Below are positions 25,886 to 35,310 of a stretch of 64,000 nt of DNA, piece after piece. Positions within the stretch are counted from its first letter, which is position 1, and every line of letters starts with the position of its first letter. The translations under genes and the position numbers were made by a program. A model generated the notes under the pieces. The model was not told the DNA's origin, did no database searches, and saw only the letters and a list, made by a program, of their open reading frames with translations. This stretch comes from JBBEBE01 sp040882505 (GTDB lineage: Bacteria > Bacteroidota > Rhodothermia > Balneolales > Balneolaceae): contig JBBEBE010000012.1 of assembly GCA_040882505.1 (NCBI GenBank), forward strand, positions 4,233 to 68,232, given 5' to 3'.

Positions 25886-25910
25886 CCTGAGATCTGTTAC
25901 AGCATTTAGA

Positions 25911-25948
25911 AAAGGCATTTGTACATGGGTACAAATGCCTTTTTTTTT
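25911..25948 (+). terminator. rho-independent terminator after the exb operon
   Basis: Perfect 12-bp stem AGGCATTTGTAC / GTACAAATGCCT with an ATGG loop and nine T downstream; A-run upstream. Confidence 0.95.
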
Positions 25949-26014
25949 AGGATGAGGGGGTGTATAGCTTCTTATTGAACTGTGAATGAATACGCTAATG
26001 GGTAGGATATTGAA

Positions 26015-27061
26015 ATGGTGAAGAAGGAAAATCAGAGGCCTTTTACTCCACTACAGGAGTTGGGTTTGGATGCGTTCATGGATCGTATCAGATCTCGCCA
26101 ATCCAAAAAGAAACCGGTTGTGAGCTCTGTAATGGGTGGTAGGGTACAGGTTCGGAAGATAGCGGGGTCTGAAATATCGGTCGTATCGTCTCAGTCCTCC
26201 TTTATGGATTCCATTCATTTTGATCTAACCTATACGCCTCTTCCACATTTGGGATCAAAATGGGTAACTGCAATTTCCACGCGTTTATTGGCCTACGGTG
26301 TTGTTCCCGATCAAATTTTCATGAATCTGACGGTTCCAAATATGATCTCCGTCGAGATGATAGATGACATATTGGTTGGAATGGATCAACATCCAGTCGG
26401 AGTATCCGTGGAGGTGGCGGAAATTGCACCATCCAGAAACTATTTATCAGCTACGATCATCGGGACGGGGATTCAGGAAAAGCGTTCACTATTGATTCGT
26501 AACCAGTCTGGTAAAGGAGAACTTCTTTGTGTTACCGGAGACGTAGGTGGAGCGATGGCTGGTCTTCGTATTTTATTGAGAGAGAAGAAGTATTGGGATC
26601 CTGAGGGTGGAGAGCCGTTCAAGCCCGATTTGAGCGGATACGAACATGTAATTGGTAAACAGCTACTTCCGACGACTCGTTTGGACCTATTCAATGCCAT
26701 GCGGGATAATGAGATTGTTCCGGGTTCGATGATTGATTTAAGTCAGGGGTTGATTAATGACCTCCAAGTGATGGGGAAAGAGTCTTCATGCGGATTCAAT
26801 ATTTACTCTCCCGCGATACCCATCGACCTTGCCACACGTAAAGTTGCGGATGAAATGCAGGAGGATGTCGATCGTTATGCGCTGTATGGTGGTGAAGATC
26901 ACGAACTTCTATTTACACTTCGAGAAGGAGATGTAGAGAAATTACGAGCCTCATTTGAAGATTTCACTGTGATCGGGGATGTAACGGATAGAAAGAATGA
27001 GATTGTTGTGAACGATGGCGAAGGCGGATCCGTTGACCCCTCAACGGGCAGACAAGAGTAG
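26015..27061 (+). CDS. ThiL-family (thiamine-monophosphate kinase-like) protein lacking catalytic acidic residues
   Basis: A 348-aa protein clearly homologous to Bacteroidetes ThiL over its whole length: HFDLTYTPLPHLGSKW, LLCVTGDVGGAMAGL, RLDLFNAM, SMIDLSQGLINDLQVMGKES and YALYGGEDHELLFTL. However, the nucleotide/Mg2+ positions of real ThiL are replaced. GDDAAV becomes GGRVQV (approximate alignment), STDLLxEGVHFD becomes SSQSSFMDSIHFD, the NLSD motif becomes AIST, the GGDT motif becomes VEVAE, and SDGL becomes SQGL. The usual C-terminal GWxHF-type end is absent. Family knowledge says these acids bind ATP-Mg, so kinase activity is unlikely. It lies 70 bp before ftsH, perhaps co-transcribed. 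A regulatory or scaffolding pseudoenzyme is the inference. Confidence 0.8.
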   Translation: MVKKENQRPFTPLQELGLDAFMDRIRSRQSKKKPVVSSVMGGRVQVRKIAGSEISVVSSQSSFMDSIHFDLTYTPLPHLGSKWVTAISTRLLAYGVVPDQIFMNLTVPNMISVEMIDDILVGMDQHPVGVSVEVAEIAPSRNYLSATIIGTGIQEKRSLLIRNQSGKGELLCVTGDVGGAMAGLRILLREKKYWDPEGGEPFKPDLSGYEHVIGKQLLPTTRLDLFNAMRDNEIVPGSMIDLSQGLINDLQVMGKESSCGFNIYSPAIPIDLATRKVADEMQEDVDRYALYGGEDHELLFTLREGDVEKLRASFEDFTVIGDVTDRKNEIVVNDGEGGSVDPSTGRQE

Positions 27062-27131
27062 ATACTTCATGCCTCTGTGATTGGAAAAAGCGTTACATTA
27101 CAGGTTTCGACCAGATTTAGATATAAGAAGT

Positions 27132-29219
27132 ATGGCCAAGAATAACGGATCCAAAGAGAAAAAGAGTACAAAGAAAAGCAGTGGCACCAAGCCACCCAGA
27201 TTTCCAGTCTGGATCTATGTCGCACTGTTTTTGGTGTTGATTGCCATCAATCTTTATATGGTTCCTTCCGAGAGTTCCGAAAGAATCAAATACAGTACGT
27301 TTCTGGAGTATGTTGAAAAAGGATACGTTGAAGAAATTCTCATAACAAACGGAACGAATGTCACAGGTTCTTACAGTGAACTTGCAGTAGAAGAAGGAAT
27401 TGTGGAGCGTCCTTCAACGGATGACGAAGGTTGGCAATTCGCTTCACCTCCCGAGGATCAGTTTCGAAAGTTTAGTACAACGATGCTGGATGGAGATGAA
27501 ATCCGTATGCTTTTGGATGGGAATGAAGTGGTTTACGATGTTCGGATTGAAGAGAATTGGTGGGGGGGTATTCTGATTTGGATGATCCCTATTCTACTGC
27601 TCGTTGCATTTTGGGTATTCATTTTCCGAAAGATGAATCCTGGGCAACAGGTCATGAACATCGGGAAGAACAAAGCATCGCTTTACGACAAACAGTCCGA
27701 GAACAAAGTCTCATTCAAGGATGTTGCCGGGTTGCAGGAAGCGAAGGCAGAGGTAGAAGAGATTGTAGAGTTTCTAAAGAATCCAAAGAAGTTTACAACC
27801 CTCGGCGGGAGTCTTCCCAAAGGAGTTATTCTCGTAGGGCCACCCGGAACCGGGAAAACTCTGTTGGCGAAAGCAACAGCTGGTGAAGCAGATGTACCTT
27901 TCTTCTCTCTCAGTGGATCGGATTTCGTCGAGATGTTCGTAGGTGTAGGCGCTGCACGTGTTCGAGATCTGTTTAAACAAGCAAAAGAGAAAGCGCCCTG
28001 TATTGTCTTTATCGACGAGATTGATTCGATTGGACGAAGTCGTGGACGCGGAATGCAGATGGGTGGAAATGACGAGCGAGAGAATACATTGAACCAGCTC
28101 TTGAGTGAAATGGATGGCTTTAATTCCGACAAAGGGGTCATCATTATGGCTGCCACCAACCGTCCGGATATTCTCGATTCGGCCCTATTGCGTCCGGGTC
28201 GTTTCGATCGTCAAATTTTGATTGACAAACCGGATTTGAATGGTCGAATGATGGTATTGGACGTCCATACAAAGAAACTGACACTTTCAGATGGTATCGA
28301 TTTGAAAGTGCTTGCTTCCCAGACACCAGGCTTTGCCGGGGCGGAATTGGCGAACCTCTGTAATGAGGCTGCCTTGCTGGCTGCACGTCGGGACAAGAAG
28401 GCGGTCGAGATGGAAGATTTTCAGGATGCCATCGAGCGTGTTGTTGCGGGTCTGGAAAAGAAAAACAAATTGATTAGTCCAAACGAACGACGAATTGTTG
28501 CTTATCATGAATCAGGGCATGCAATCGTTGGTTGGTTTTTGGAGCATACGGATCCAGTTCTTAAAGTGAGCATTGTTCCGCGTGGTTTTGCAGCACTTGG
28601 TTACACTCTCCAAACTCCACTGGAAGATCGGTTTTTAATGACGACCGAGGAGCTGGATGATAAAATTTGTGCACTTCTTGCCGGACGGATTGCCGAAGAG
28701 ATCATATTTGGAAAAATATCCACCGGGGCACAGAATGATCTGGAAAGAATTACCAATATGGCATTTGCAATGGTTGCCGAATACGGTATGAGTGAAGAGC
28801 TTGGATACATCTCTTTGAAGGATTCGAATAATGCTGACGGGAGCTACGGGTTCAACAAAAAGTATTCGGAGCATACTGCTGAACAGATTGACCAAGCCGT
28901 CCGGAAAATCATTCGGAAAAATTATGAACGTACTCATGAACTCCTTCTATCCAAGAGAGAGAAGCTGGATGAGATGGCTACTGTACTTCTGGACAAGGAG
29001 GTGCTAAATCATCTTGATCTTCGCGAGATGCTTGGTGATCGCCCTCACGGCAAGCACCCGGAAGGATTGTACGGAAGTTTGCCTGACAAAGAGAAAGAAG
29101 TGAAAGTAAAGGATGATTCAGATGCGTCAACCATGACAGCATCCGACGTGAATGGAGAGGGCAATCAAGAAGAATCGAGATCGGAAGAAAGGAAAGAGAA
29201 GGAGAGTAAATCGGAGTAG
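27132..29219 (+). CDS. ftsH: ATP-dependent zinc metalloprotease FtsH
   Basis: About 695 aa. Order of parts: basic N-terminus, TM1 (VWIYVALFLVLIAINLYMV, ~residues 22-42), periplasmic domain, TM2 (ILIWMIPILLLVAFWVFIF), AAA+ module with Walker A GPPGTGKT, Walker B CIVFIDEID, the pore motif FVEMFVG and the arginine finger region (RPGRFDRQ), then the M41 protease with HESGH zinc site. The C-terminus is long, charged and Lys/Glu/Ser-rich. ATG 27132 (MAKNNGSKEKK) is preferred over an upstream TTG at 27081. It degrades damaged membrane proteins and regulators at the inner membrane. Confidence 0.96.
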   Translation: MAKNNGSKEKKSTKKSSGTKPPRFPVWIYVALFLVLIAINLYMVPSESSERIKYSTFLEYVEKGYVEEILITNGTNVTGSYSELAVEEGIVERPSTDDEGWQFASPPEDQFRKFSTTMLDGDEIRMLLDGNEVVYDVRIEENWWGGILIWMIPILLLVAFWVFIFRKMNPGQQVMNIGKNKASLYDKQSENKVSFKDVAGLQEAKAEVEEIVEFLKNPKKFTTLGGSLPKGVILVGPPGTGKTLLAKATAGEADVPFFSLSGSDFVEMFVGVGAARVRDLFKQAKEKAPCIVFIDEIDSIGRSRGRGMQMGGNDERENTLNQLLSEMDGFNSDKGVIIMAATNRPDILDSALLRPGRFDRQILIDKPDLNGRMMVLDVHTKKLTLSDGIDLKVLASQTPGFAGAELANLCNEAALLAARRDKKAVEMEDFQDAIERVVAGLEKKNKLISPNERRIVAYHESGHAIVGWFLEHTDPVLKVSIVPRGFAALGYTLQTPLEDRFLMTTEELDDKICALLAGRIAEEIIFGKISTGAQNDLERITNMAFAMVAEYGMSEELGYISLKDSNNADGSYGFNKKYSEHTAEQIDQAVRKIIRKNYERTHELLLSKREKLDEMATVLLDKEVLNHLDLREMLGDRPHGKHPEGLYGSLPDKEKEVKVKDDSDASTMTASDVNGEGNQEESRSEERKEKESKSE

Positions 29220-29223
29220 GATA

Positions 29224-29652
29224 GTGGTATTTGTTACCCGAAAAGTACATTTCAATGCAGCACATCGACTCCATAATCCCGATCGATCGGAGGAGTGGAA
29301 TCGGAGAACCTATGGGGAGTGCAATCATCCCAACTGGCACGGCCACAACTATCAGCTGGAGGTCGTGGTTTCAGGGGAGCCTGATCCGGAAACTGGGTTT
29401 CTGATTGATTTGAAACGGCTTCATCAGATCGTAGAACAGTATATTCTTGAACCTTGTGACCACAGGAATCTGAATTTGGATGTTCCATTCCTCGACGGCG
29501 TGAACCCGACTACGGAAAACCTGGTTATTGCCTTCTACAGACAATTGGAAACGCCCGTCAAGCAGGAAGTAGGAGAACGGGGAGAACTCTATCTTGTTCG
29601 TCTCTATGAAACCGAGAGAAACATGGCAGAGTATACTCCGTTTCGTTCGTAG
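29224..29652 (+). CDS. 6-pyruvoyl-tetrahydropterin synthase / 6-carboxytetrahydropterin synthase family protein
   Basis: About 142 aa of the PTPS/QueD fold. Zinc histidines appear in HFNAAHRL and in HGHNYQ. The putative catalytic cysteine is in GECNHPNWHGHNY (C-x5-HGHNY, the spacing of biopterin-type PTPS, whereas E. coli QueD has C-x3-HGH). The conserved DHRNLNLDVPF and PTTENL follow. The best start is GTG 29224, 4 bp after the ftsH stop and behind GGAG; a longer ATG reading from 29152 would overlap the ftsH tail out of frame. Substrate is a product of GTP cyclohydrolase I (folE at 44124). Pterin versus queuosine role is undecided. Confidence 0.87.
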   Translation: MVFVTRKVHFNAAHRLHNPDRSEEWNRRTYGECNHPNWHGHNYQLEVVVSGEPDPETGFLIDLKRLHQIVEQYILEPCDHRNLNLDVPFLDGVNPTTENLVIAFYRQLETPVKQEVGERGELYLVRLYETERNMAEYTPFRS

Positions 29653-29665
29653 ACTCTTTTCCGGG

Positions 29666-32600
29666 TCACAGGGTGTCGTGAATAGCTCTTGTCACAAGTT
29701 GCCCCTGTTCCTTTTCATGGATCTTCTTCTGGCCCGTTGCTGGACTCGCAGAGGCTTGTCTGCCCGCATAGTAGAGTTTCTGTTTTTTCTTAAGCTTGTC
29801 CACTAAACGAGGCATGACGAATGTCCAGCCACCCATGTTTTTTGGTTCCTCTTGGCACCATACGATCTCCTCAATGTGGGGAAAGGTTGAAAGCATGTTG
29901 GCCAAGTCTTGGTCAGGGAATGGATAGAATTGTTCCAAACGTGCAACGGCAACTTCCTGTTCTTTTTTGGTCTCTTCGCGTTTCGATATCAGATCGAAAT
30001 AGACTTTTCCGGATGCAATGACCAAGCGTTTGACCGTAGACGGATCTTTGATGTCCGGATCGGGTATGAGTGGTTGAAAATGACCATGAGCCAACTGGTC
30101 GACATTGCAGACCGCTTTGGGATGTCGAAGCAGGCTTTTCGGTGACATGATGACAAGCGGTTTTTTGCTCGTCTGCAATGCCTGTTTCCGTAGTGCATGG
30201 AAGTACTGGTCGGGGGTGGTCAGATTCATCACCTGCATATTGTCTTCGGCACAGAGTTGGAGGAATCGTTCCAGTCGTGCAGAGGAGTGTTCAGGTCCCT
30301 GTCCTTCATATCCATGTGGCAGAGTCATGACCAAGGCAGTTTTTTGCCCCCATTTTGCTTCACATGCCGAAATATATTGGTCAATAATGATCTGGGCGCC
30401 ATTGGCAAAATCGCCAAACTGTGCCTCCCAAATGACCAGGGCATCCGGCACTTCCGAGCTGTACCCAAATTCAAATCCAAGGGTGGCAAACTCGCTCAAA
30501 TGACTGTTGAATGGGCAAAATTTCCCCTGGTTCTCTTCCAAATGATTGAGAGGGATGTATCTCTGACTGGTTTTGGTACCGTGGAGAACAGCGTGACGAT
30601 GAGAGAAGGTTCCTCGTTCTGCATCCTGCCCCGTCAGACGTACCGTAATTCCACTCTTGAGAAGCGACCCGAATGCTAGAGCTTCTGCAAAACCCCAATC
30701 AAGCTTCCGTGCATTTTTTTCGACCAGTTCTGCTCGTTTTGCCAACTGACGAAGTAGCTTTGGATTGGCATCAAATTCTTTGGGAACTGTATTCAGTTTG
30801 ATTGCAATGTCCTTGAGCCCATCGAGAGGATAGGTCGTGTCAGGGAATTGATCCCGATCATTTTGAATCTCTTCACTTCGATCAAGCATCTTGTCTGTAA
30901 CCTCGAGTGCCGAATCATTTTTGGCATCTTCAAATGCTTCCTGTAGAAGATCGTCGAATTCATCGAAGATCGCCTGTGTCTCCTCTTCTGTAAACTCACC
31001 CAACTGCAAGAGTTTCTTCAAATAGATATCCCGGACTGTCGGATGGTTCTCGATCTCCTCGTATAGTCCCGGTTGTGTAAATGCCGGTTCATCTCCTTCA
31101 TTGTGACCATGCTTCCGATAACAAATCAGATCAATGACTACATCCTTTCCAAACGTCTGTCGGTACTCCAGAGCCATTCGAATTGCGTGAACAGCGGCTT
31201 CCGGATCGTCACCGTTTACATGGAAAATCGGAGCCAGAATCATTTTTGCCAGATCCGATGCATATTCGGTGGATCGAGCGTCTTCGGGCAGGGTGGTAAA
31301 TCCGATCTGGTTGTTGATGATCAGATGAATGGTTCCACCCGTTTCATATCCGCGAAGTTGAGACATATTCAACGTCTCGGCCACGACACCCTGTCCGGCA
31401 AATGCCGCATCACCATGAATCAGAATCGGAGCAATTCTCTTGGCAGCATCGTCGGCTTCATGGTGATCCTGAACAGCTCTGGTCGCTCCTTCGACGACCG
31501 GGTTCACCGATTCCAGGTGGCTCGGGTTGGGCAAGAGTTCCAGTTCGATCTCTCTTCCCTTGCTTGTTTTGAAGACTCCACGGGTACCCAGGTGGTACTT
31601 CACATCTCCGGATCCCTGAATGGTCTCCGGATCGATGTTGCCCTCAAAGTCGGCAAAGACCTTTCGGTATGGTTTGTTCATCAGGTTCACGAGAATGTTG
31701 AGGCGTCCACGGTGAGCCATGCCGAGGAAGAACTTCTCGATCTCCTCCTCTCCCGCTTTTTCAAGAAGAAAATGAGTCATCGGGATGAGTGTGTCGGCGC
31801 CTTCCAGGGAGAATCGCTTGTGTCCGATATACTTCTTGTGTAAAAACTGTTCAAACGCCATGGCCTGATTCAGCTTGTGAAGGATGGTCTCTTTATCCTT
31901 CTTTTCAAGCTGAGACTTGTTGGTCGTCGACTCCATCCGTTCGCGTAACCACGCACGCTCCTCGAGGTCCAGGAGATGGATGTACTCGGCGCCAATGGTT
32001 CCACAGTATGTATCTCTCAGCAGGCTCAGAATGGTTCGAAGCTTGGCGGTCTCACGCCCGCCAAGACCTCCACAGTAGAACTCTCTGTCCAGATCCCACA
32101 TGGATAGACCGTAATACTCCAGTTCCAGTTCAGGGCTGTGTCCCGGTTCATCCACAAGCGGATCCAGATCTGCAAGGACGTGGCCCCGAACACGGTACAT
32201 GGTAATGAGCCGCCAGACCGCAATGGCTCGCCGATCCTGTTCGAGTGTGTTTCCTTTTCCACCCAGAAGTCCTTCGAACTTGTCTTCGCTGAATGCGATC
32301 GGTTCGTAGGGGATTGCAAGGTCTTCAAAGATTTGTTCGTAAAAGCCATCACTACCGTTCAGCAGTTGATGAATTCTCTGCAAGAACATACCGGATTCTG
32401 CGCCTTGAATAATCCGGTGGTCGTATGTACAGGTCACGGTCATTACTTTGCTGATCCCGAGCTGGTTCAGGACTTCCTGTGACATGGATTGAAACTCTGC
32501 AGGGTAGTCGATGGCACCCGTTGCGATGATGGCGCCCTGACCACTCATGAGTCGGGGGACGGAAGAGACGGTCCCGATTGTCCCCGGGTTGGTAAGACTG

Positions 32601-33316
32601 ATGGTTGTGTTTTGGAAATCGCCCAAATCCAGTTTCCCTTTTCGCGCTTTTCCGATCAGATCTGCGAAGGCATAGAGGTACTCCCGGAAACTCATGGCGT
32701 CTACACCCTTGATGTTGGGTACGACCAGATTCCGGGAACCATCACGACCCTCTAGATCAACAGCAATTCCGAGGTTGACTTGCCCTGGTTTAATTCGTTC
32801 CGGCTTCCCGTCTTCCCGGTTGTAGAAACTGTTCAGGTTCGGAAATTCCTTCAGAGCCTGGACCACAGCCCAGCCGATGAAGTGCGTAAAACTGGCTTTC
32901 GGTTCTCCTCGTTGAAGAAGATGCCGATTGACAAGTGCACGGTCTTCGGTCAACATTTTTACAGGCAGAACCCGCAGAGAAGTCGCAGTTGGGATCGCCA
33001 AGCTCTGATCCATATTCTCGGCGATCTTCGCTGCCACTCCTTTTATCGTCTCTGTTTCACTCCCTTCAGGTTTGGCAACGGAGGTCTTCTCTGCTTCTTT
33101 GGTTGCGCGCTTGGGCGGTGTTTTCTTGGCAGGAGCATGCGGAGTGCTCTCTGTGTCTGTGACGGACTCTTCTTTTCCCCCCGAAGCGTTTCCATTGAGT
33201 TCATCGAAATAGCTTCTCCAGTGATCCGGGACCAGGTCAGGATTATCTTGGTACTGCTTGTAGAGCTCCTCTACCAGTGCACTGTTGGGGCCAAAGACAG
33301 ATTCAAGTGATTTCAC
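29666..33316 (-). CDS. kgd: multifunctional 2-oxoglutarate dehydrogenase: E2 succinyltransferase-like domain fused to E1 (Kgd type)
   Basis: A 1216-aa fusion like actinobacterial Kgd. Parts: short N-terminal E1-type segment (ALVEELYKQYQDNPDLVPDHWRSYF, split as ALVEELYKQYQDNPD; residues ~14-40), a Lys/Pro/Ala linker (~65-100), an E2 catalytic-like domain ending in TYDHRIIQGAESGMFL (~105-345), then the thiamine-diphosphate E1 part with HRGRLNIL, GSGDVKYHLG, HGDAAFAGQGVVAETLNMS, NNQIGFTT and YRKHGHNEGDEP. No lipoyl domain is present, so an external lipoylated partner and E3 are needed. It makes succinyl-CoA (or succinic semialdehyde) in the TCA cycle. Monocistronic, converging on the PTPS gene with 13 bp between stops. 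Confidence 0.95.
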   Translation of the reverse strand: MKSLESVFGPNSALVEELYKQYQDNPDLVPDHWRSYFDELNGNASGGKEESVTDTESTPHAPAKKTPPKRATKEAEKTSVAKPEGSETETIKGVAAKIAENMDQSLAIPTATSLRVLPVKMLTEDRALVNRHLLQRGEPKASFTHFIGWAVVQALKEFPNLNSFYNREDGKPERIKPGQVNLGIAVDLEGRDGSRNLVVPNIKGVDAMSFREYLYAFADLIGKARKGKLDLGDFQNTTISLTNPGTIGTVSSVPRLMSGQGAIIATGAIDYPAEFQSMSQEVLNQLGISKVMTVTCTYDHRIIQGAESGMFLQRIHQLLNGSDGFYEQIFEDLAIPYEPIAFSEDKFEGLLGGKGNTLEQDRRAIAVWRLITMYRVRGHVLADLDPLVDEPGHSPELELEYYGLSMWDLDREFYCGGLGGRETAKLRTILSLLRDTYCGTIGAEYIHLLDLEERAWLRERMESTTNKSQLEKKDKETILHKLNQAMAFEQFLHKKYIGHKRFSLEGADTLIPMTHFLLEKAGEEEIEKFFLGMAHRGRLNILVNLMNKPYRKVFADFEGNIDPETIQGSGDVKYHLGTRGVFKTSKGREIELELLPNPSHLESVNPVVEGATRAVQDHHEADDAAKRIAPILIHGDAAFAGQGVVAETLNMSQLRGYETGGTIHLIINNQIGFTTLPEDARSTEYASDLAKMILAPIFHVNGDDPEAAVHAIRMALEYRQTFGKDVVIDLICYRKHGHNEGDEPAFTQPGLYEEIENHPTVRDIYLKKLLQLGEFTEEETQAIFDEFDDLLQEAFEDAKNDSALEVTDKMLDRSEEIQNDRDQFPDTTYPLDGLKDIAIKLNTVPKEFDANPKLLRQLAKRAELVEKNARKLDWGFAEALAFGSLLKSGITVRLTGQDAERGTFSHRHAVLHGTKTSQRYIPLNHLEENQGKFCPFNSHLSEFATLGFEFGYSSEVPDALVIWEAQFGDFANGAQIIIDQYISACEAKWGQKTALVMTLPHGYEGQGPEHSSARLERFLQLCAEDNMQVMNLTTPDQYFHALRKQALQTSKKPLVIMSPKSLLRHPKAVCNVDQLAHGHFQPLIPDPDIKDPSTVKRLVIASGKVYFDLISKREETKKEQEVAVARLEQFYPFPDQDLANMLSTFPHIEEIVWCQEEPKNMGGWTFVMPRLVDKLKKKQKLYYAGRQASASPATGQKKIHEKEQGQLVTRAIHDTL

Positions 33317-33528
33317 AATGGGGTACGAATGGTTAAGAAAAAATGGGTGGTTCCAGTGGAAGCAATCAAATTAACCAATATTCGATAAAAATACGATCCA
33401 ATTCGGGCAGGTTAAGTGCTCTCCAATGGACCTTTTCCCGCGTTTCAACGACCCGGTTGAATCCCTATATTGATGCCGGTTGCAAGGGTGCAGCAGAATG
33501 GAATGAATCGAGGATCTAGAGGAGGTAC

Positions 33529-35310
33529 ATGCACGGAGCGGAGTCGATTTTCTGGGATTTGAGCGATCTTTATAAAAGCGTGAATGATCCCGCATGGAAG
33601 CGGGATGCAGAAACAGTAAAAGAGGAGGCCGAACAATTTGCTGGACGGTGGAGAGGACGTCTCGATTCATTGGAGAGTTCTGAATTTTCTACCATGATGC
33701 AAGAGTACGAGCAGTTGGTGGAACGCTCTCGGAAGGTTGGAGCATTTGCACATCTGGCTTGGTCAGTCTCTACGGACAATCCGGAACTGGGTAAAGCTCT
33801 CCAGGCAGCCAACGAGCTTGGTGCGGAAATCGGACAGACTCTCGCTTTTTTTCAAGTCGAGTGGATGGCAGTTGATGATTCACGTGCCGGGAAGTTGATT
33901 GCATCAGACGACCTTGAGCCATATCGGCACTATTTGGAGGCTTCTCGTCGATTCCGTGATCATACATTGAGCGAGGGTGAGGAGAAAGTTCTCTCTGCAA
34001 AACGTGTGACGGGGCGTACAGCCTGGACACGCTATTTTGATGAAGTGATGGGAAAGACCAGGTATGAATTGGACGGAGAGTCTCTTTCCCAACAGCAGGT
34101 ACTTTCAAAATTGCATCATCCGGATCGTCATCTGCGAAAGCGGGCGCACGCATCCATTACGGATACGCTCCACTCGCTTCGCCATACGACGGCCACGATC
34201 TTCAATACGGTTCTTGCAGACAAAGCGACGGATGATCGCCTTCGGGGCTATCCACACTGGTGTGCCTCGAGAAATCTAGCCAATGAAATTGACGATGATT
34301 CAGTCGATCGACTTGTCGAGTCGGTGACCTCTGCCTATCCGGTCGTTCAGAACTATTACGAGTTGAAGCGTGAATGGATGGGTTTGGATCAGCTCTATGA
34401 CTATGATCGCTATACGTCTATTCGGAAGACAGAGACCGTCATCTCTTGGGACGAAGCGAGGGAGACCGTTCTGGAGGCATTCAATGACTTCCATCCGGAG
34501 ATGGCCCGGATTGCCAAACTCTTTTTTGATCGTCAGTGGATCGATGCGGCGATCAAGCCGGGAAAGCGTGGCGGAGCCTATTCGGCAAGTACTGTAGCGT
34601 CGGTTCATCCCTATGTGTTCATGAATTACGACGGCCAGCTCCGGGATGTACAAACGTTGGCTCATGAGTTGGGTCACGGGGTGCATCAGTATCTTTCCCG
34701 TCAACAGGGAGAGCTTCAATCGTCCACTCCGTTGACGACGGCCGAGACAGCATCCGTGTTCGCCGAAATGTTGGTATTCGAAAAAATGATGACCAAACTG
34801 GAGGATCCGGAGGAGCGTCTTTCTCTTTTGGTGAGTAAAATCGATGATACAATCGCGACGGTATTTCGTCAGGTGTCCATGAATCGGTTTGAACATGCCA
34901 TTCACACGGCACGCCGTGAGGATGGCGAGCAGACATTCGAACAATTTTCTGCACACTGGAGGTCTACCCAGACGGATCTCTACGGGAATGCTGTACACTT
35001 GACAGACGGGTATGATGCCTGGTGGAGCTACGTGCCACACTTTTTGCACACGCCGGGGTATGTTTATGCCTATGCATTTGGGGAGTTGCTGGTTCTCGCA
35101 CTCTATCAATCCTGGAAAGAGGGAGCATCCGGGTTTGAAGATCGATACCTGGAGTTGCTCTCCGCAGGTGGGTCCGACTGGCCACACAGTCTGATCTCAC
35201 GGATGGGAATGGATATTCACGATGCTTCGTTCTGGAGTCGTGGTCTGTCGGTATTTGAGTCCATGGTTGAGGATGCAAAAGAGAATAAAGCCAGAATCAA
35301 ATCTCCATGA
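33529..35310 (+). CDS. pepF: M3-family oligoendopeptidase (PepF type)
   Basis: A 593-aa cytoplasmic zinc peptidase. The active site is LAHELGHGVHQYLS (HExxH) near residue 382, with the third ligand in STPLTTAETASVFAEML. The N-terminal helical domain and the GGAYSAS segment are typical of oligoendopeptidase F. There is no signal peptide. ATG 33529 follows GAGGAGGT. Its last codon overlaps the start of the next gene (ATGA), so the two proteins are translationally coupled. Confidence 0.93.
   Translation: MHGAESIFWDLSDLYKSVNDPAWKRDAETVKEEAEQFAGRWRGRLDSLESSEFSTMMQEYEQLVERSRKVGAFAHLAWSVSTDNPELGKALQAANELGAEIGQTLAFFQVEWMAVDDSRAGKLIASDDLEPYRHYLEASRRFRDHTLSEGEEKVLSAKRVTGRTAWTRYFDEVMGKTRYELDGESLSQQQVLSKLHHPDRHLRKRAHASITDTLHSLRHTTATIFNTVLADKATDDRLRGYPHWCASRNLANEIDDDSVDRLVESVTSAYPVVQNYYELKREWMGLDQLYDYDRYTSIRKTETVISWDEARETVLEAFNDFHPEMARIAKLFFDRQWIDAAIKPGKRGGAYSASTVASVHPYVFMNYDGQLRDVQTLAHELGHGVHQYLSRQQGELQSSTPLTTAETASVFAEMLVFEKMMTKLEDPEERLSLLVSKIDDTIATVFRQVSMNRFEHAIHTARREDGEQTFEQFSAHWRSTQTDLYGNAVHLTDGYDAWWSYVPHFLHTPGYVYAYAFGELLVLALYQSWKEGASGFEDRYLELLSAGGSDWPHSLISRMGMDIHDASFWSRGLSVFESMVEDAKENKARIKSP

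Noticed and set aside
34300..35187. 295-codon minus-strand ORF inside pepF
   Set aside because: Composition shows no family pattern, and the plus-strand PepF with its HExxH site is certain. Antisense shadow.
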